The notes beneath the pieces were generated by a model. It saw only the letters and a list, made by a program, of their open reading frames with translations, made no database searches and was not told where the DNA came from. This document shows positions 63,179 through 64,000 of a DNA stretch of 64,000 nt, piece after piece. Source of the stretch: a virus. Numbering within the stretch: the first letter of the stretch is position 1; each line of letters begins with the position of its first letter. The stretch covers positions 1 to 64,000 of IMG/VR virus record IMGVR_UViG_3300032285_002814. One strand, given 5' to 3'. The position numbers and the translations under genes are program-made.

Positions 63179-63385
63179 ATGACGCCTAAAGAAAAAGCAA
63201 AAGAGTTAGTTGATAAGTTTCTGTTAGAGGTAACAGGAATAGATAGGTACAGTTATAATATAGATAGTATGAATTTATTTAGTGCCAAACAATGCGCCTT
63301 AATAGCCGTAAATGAGGTATTAGATAAAGACGGATACAATAATGATTATTGGAAAGAAGTTAAACAAGAAATAGAAAACTTATGA
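63179..63385 (+). CDS. Small phage protein, MTPxEKAxxLV family
   Basis: A 68-residue protein (MTPKEKAKELVDKFLLEV, SAKQCALIAVNEVLDKDGY, YWKEVKQEIENL), paralogous to the gene at 58423. Codon use is AT-rich again, unlike that paralogue. Common in Bacteroidota phages; function unknown. ATGA overlap with the next gene. Confidence 0.6.
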   Translation: MTPKEKAKELVDKFLLEVTGIDRYSYNIDSMNLFSAKQCALIAVNEVLDKDGYNNDYWKEVKQEIENL

Positions 63386-63537
63386 GCAAGATAAAGTACT
63401 CGTCTCACCTAGACGGCAGTCCCAAATACATGTACTTCAAGAAGCGCAAGCACAGGTGCAAGCGACACAGCTTGAGGTACTTTATGTGGAAGGCCAAACA
63501 GTGGGCAATCGAAATCAGTTATCACCTAAACAAATAA
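63382..63537 (+). CDS. Small very basic protein
   Basis: A 51-residue basic open frame (SPKYMYFKKRKHRCKRHSLR, ending WAIEISYHLNK). ATGA overlap with the preceding gene supports it. A nucleic-acid-binding role is possible, not shown. Confidence 0.45.
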   Translation: MSKIKYSSHLDGSPKYMYFKKRKHRCKRHSLRYFMWKAKQWAIEISYHLNK

Positions 63538-63540
63538 GTT

Positions 63541-63636
63541 ATGGAAAATGGAATTATAGTTTTTTTGCTTACGTATATAGCAATGACATTAACGGGTATT
63601 GCGCATTTTATTTCTAAACAACCTAAAAAAGATTAA
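63541..63636 (+). CDS. Small membrane protein
   Basis: A 31-residue open frame, MENGIIVFLLTYIAMTLTGI..., with one hydrophobic helix and a Lys-rich end. Start abutted by ATAAGTT. Two bases separate it from another small membrane protein. Confidence 0.4.
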   Translation: MENGIIVFLLTYIAMTLTGIAHFISKQPKKD

Positions 63637-63638
63637 TT

Positions 63639-63731
63639 ATGGAAATAATATGTTCAATTATTATAATAATTCCACTTTGGTTGATTGCATTAGAATTAAA
63701 AAGATTAAACGATAAAAACGATAGATTATGA
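63639..63731 (+). CDS. Small membrane protein
   Basis: A 30-residue open frame (MEIICSIIIIIPLWLIALEL, then KRLNDKNDRL): one hydrophobic helix and a basic tail. ATGA overlap with the next gene. Function unknown. Confidence 0.4.
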   Translation: MEIICSIIIIIPLWLIALELKRLNDKNDRL

Positions 63732-63985
63732 AAGGTATAATAAAAAAAACAGACAAAGGATGGAATGTATTATATACACAATGTGTTCCTAAAAGAATAG
63801 TTACAGAATGGAATAAATCATTACCATTACATCCAGATGATGTCAAACAAATAAATGCTGATGCACAAGTGTTTGACAATATAGAGGCTAGAATAGCTGC
63901 CTATCCTGAAGTAGAGTTTGACTGGTGTGTTATAGTACAACCTGATGGCAAGGGTAAAGAATATGCTAAACTTGTAACCAATTAA
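63728..63985 (+). CDS. Small phage protein, W-x-V-x-Y / LPxHP family
   Basis: An 85-residue protein (MKGIIKKTDKGWNVLYTQ, then SLPLHPDDVKQINADAQVFDNIEARIAAYPEVEFDW). The K-G-x-I-x-K...W-x-V-x-Y start and LPLHPDD motif are shared with the gene at 48140. The family is frequent in Bacteroidota phages; function unknown. It is the last gene before the right edge. Confidence 0.6.
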   Translation: MKGIIKKTDKGWNVLYTQCVPKRIVTEWNKSLPLHPDDVKQINADAQVFDNIEARIAAYPEVEFDWCVIVQPDGKGKEYAKLVTN

Positions 63986-64000
63986 AACCAAATAAAGATG

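Overview
The window reads as part of a large double-stranded DNA tailed-phage genome, probably a myovirus-like phage of a Bacteroidota (Flavobacteriia-type) host. Every supported gene lies on the + strand, genes are short and packed with ATGA-type or longer overlaps, and there are phage hallmarks: dUTPase, dCMP deaminase, a T4 gp42-like dCMP hydroxymethylase, a GH19 endolysin with holin-like neighbours, a GP88-family protein, DUF2452, DUF932 and LamG-type virion proteins. The Bacteroidota inference rests on the near absence of Shine-Dalgarno sequences, A-rich leaders, -7-like boxes of the TAnnTTT type, a signal-peptide beta-barrel protein and low GC. It is an inference, not a proof.

Layout. 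0-4.6 kb: an SGNH-like hydrolase, a fold-type-II PLP-like protein and a nucleotide-metabolism block. 4.6-5.6 kb: a phage-encoded lipoprotein, an odd 120-nt tRNA-like RNA and an outer-membrane beta-barrel protein. 5.6-7.1 kb: a lysis cassette between two strong terminators. 7.1-9.2 kb: small conserved phage genes, a Cas4/AddB-like Fe-S nuclease and a ribbon-helix-helix regulator. 9.2-33.2 kb: a very AT-rich cluster of about two dozen glycan genes, with glycosyltransferases, GDP-mannose 4,6-dehydratase, an RfbH-like [2Fe-2S] 3-dehydrase, a dTDP-glucose-dehydratase-like enzyme, cupin isomerases, O-acetyltransferase, a C-methyltransferase-like enzyme, a fused nucleotidyltransferase-kinase, a GatZ/KbaZ-like protein, and a block of HpcH-type aldolase, sugar-phosphate cyclase and TPP enzyme. 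33.2-35.0 kb: small phage genes including an HNH-like protein. 35.0-46.0 kb: an accessory region of mostly unrecognised small proteins, several behind a repeated promoter-like element, plus two HExxH metalloproteins. 46.0-55.0 kb: mixed functions (phosphatase, thioredoxin-like protein, UV-damage endonuclease, two LamG proteins, a GNAT-domain protein). 55.2-63.2 kb: a more GC-rich stretch with a DHH phosphoesterase, a DUF932 protein and small unknowns.

How it may work together. The nucleotide block could feed cytosine-modified DNA (5-hydroxymethyl-dCMP). The glycan cluster looks able to make several unusual nucleotide sugars and transfer them, either to remodel the infected cell's surface polysaccharide, or to decorate virions or DNA. 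Two promoter-like classes can be seen: a long conserved element before genes with distinctive codon use (candidate early/high-expression genes) and a short ATATTTATA box before virion-like genes (candidate late genes). Many starts carry an AAAAGTT sequence directly abutting the start codon.
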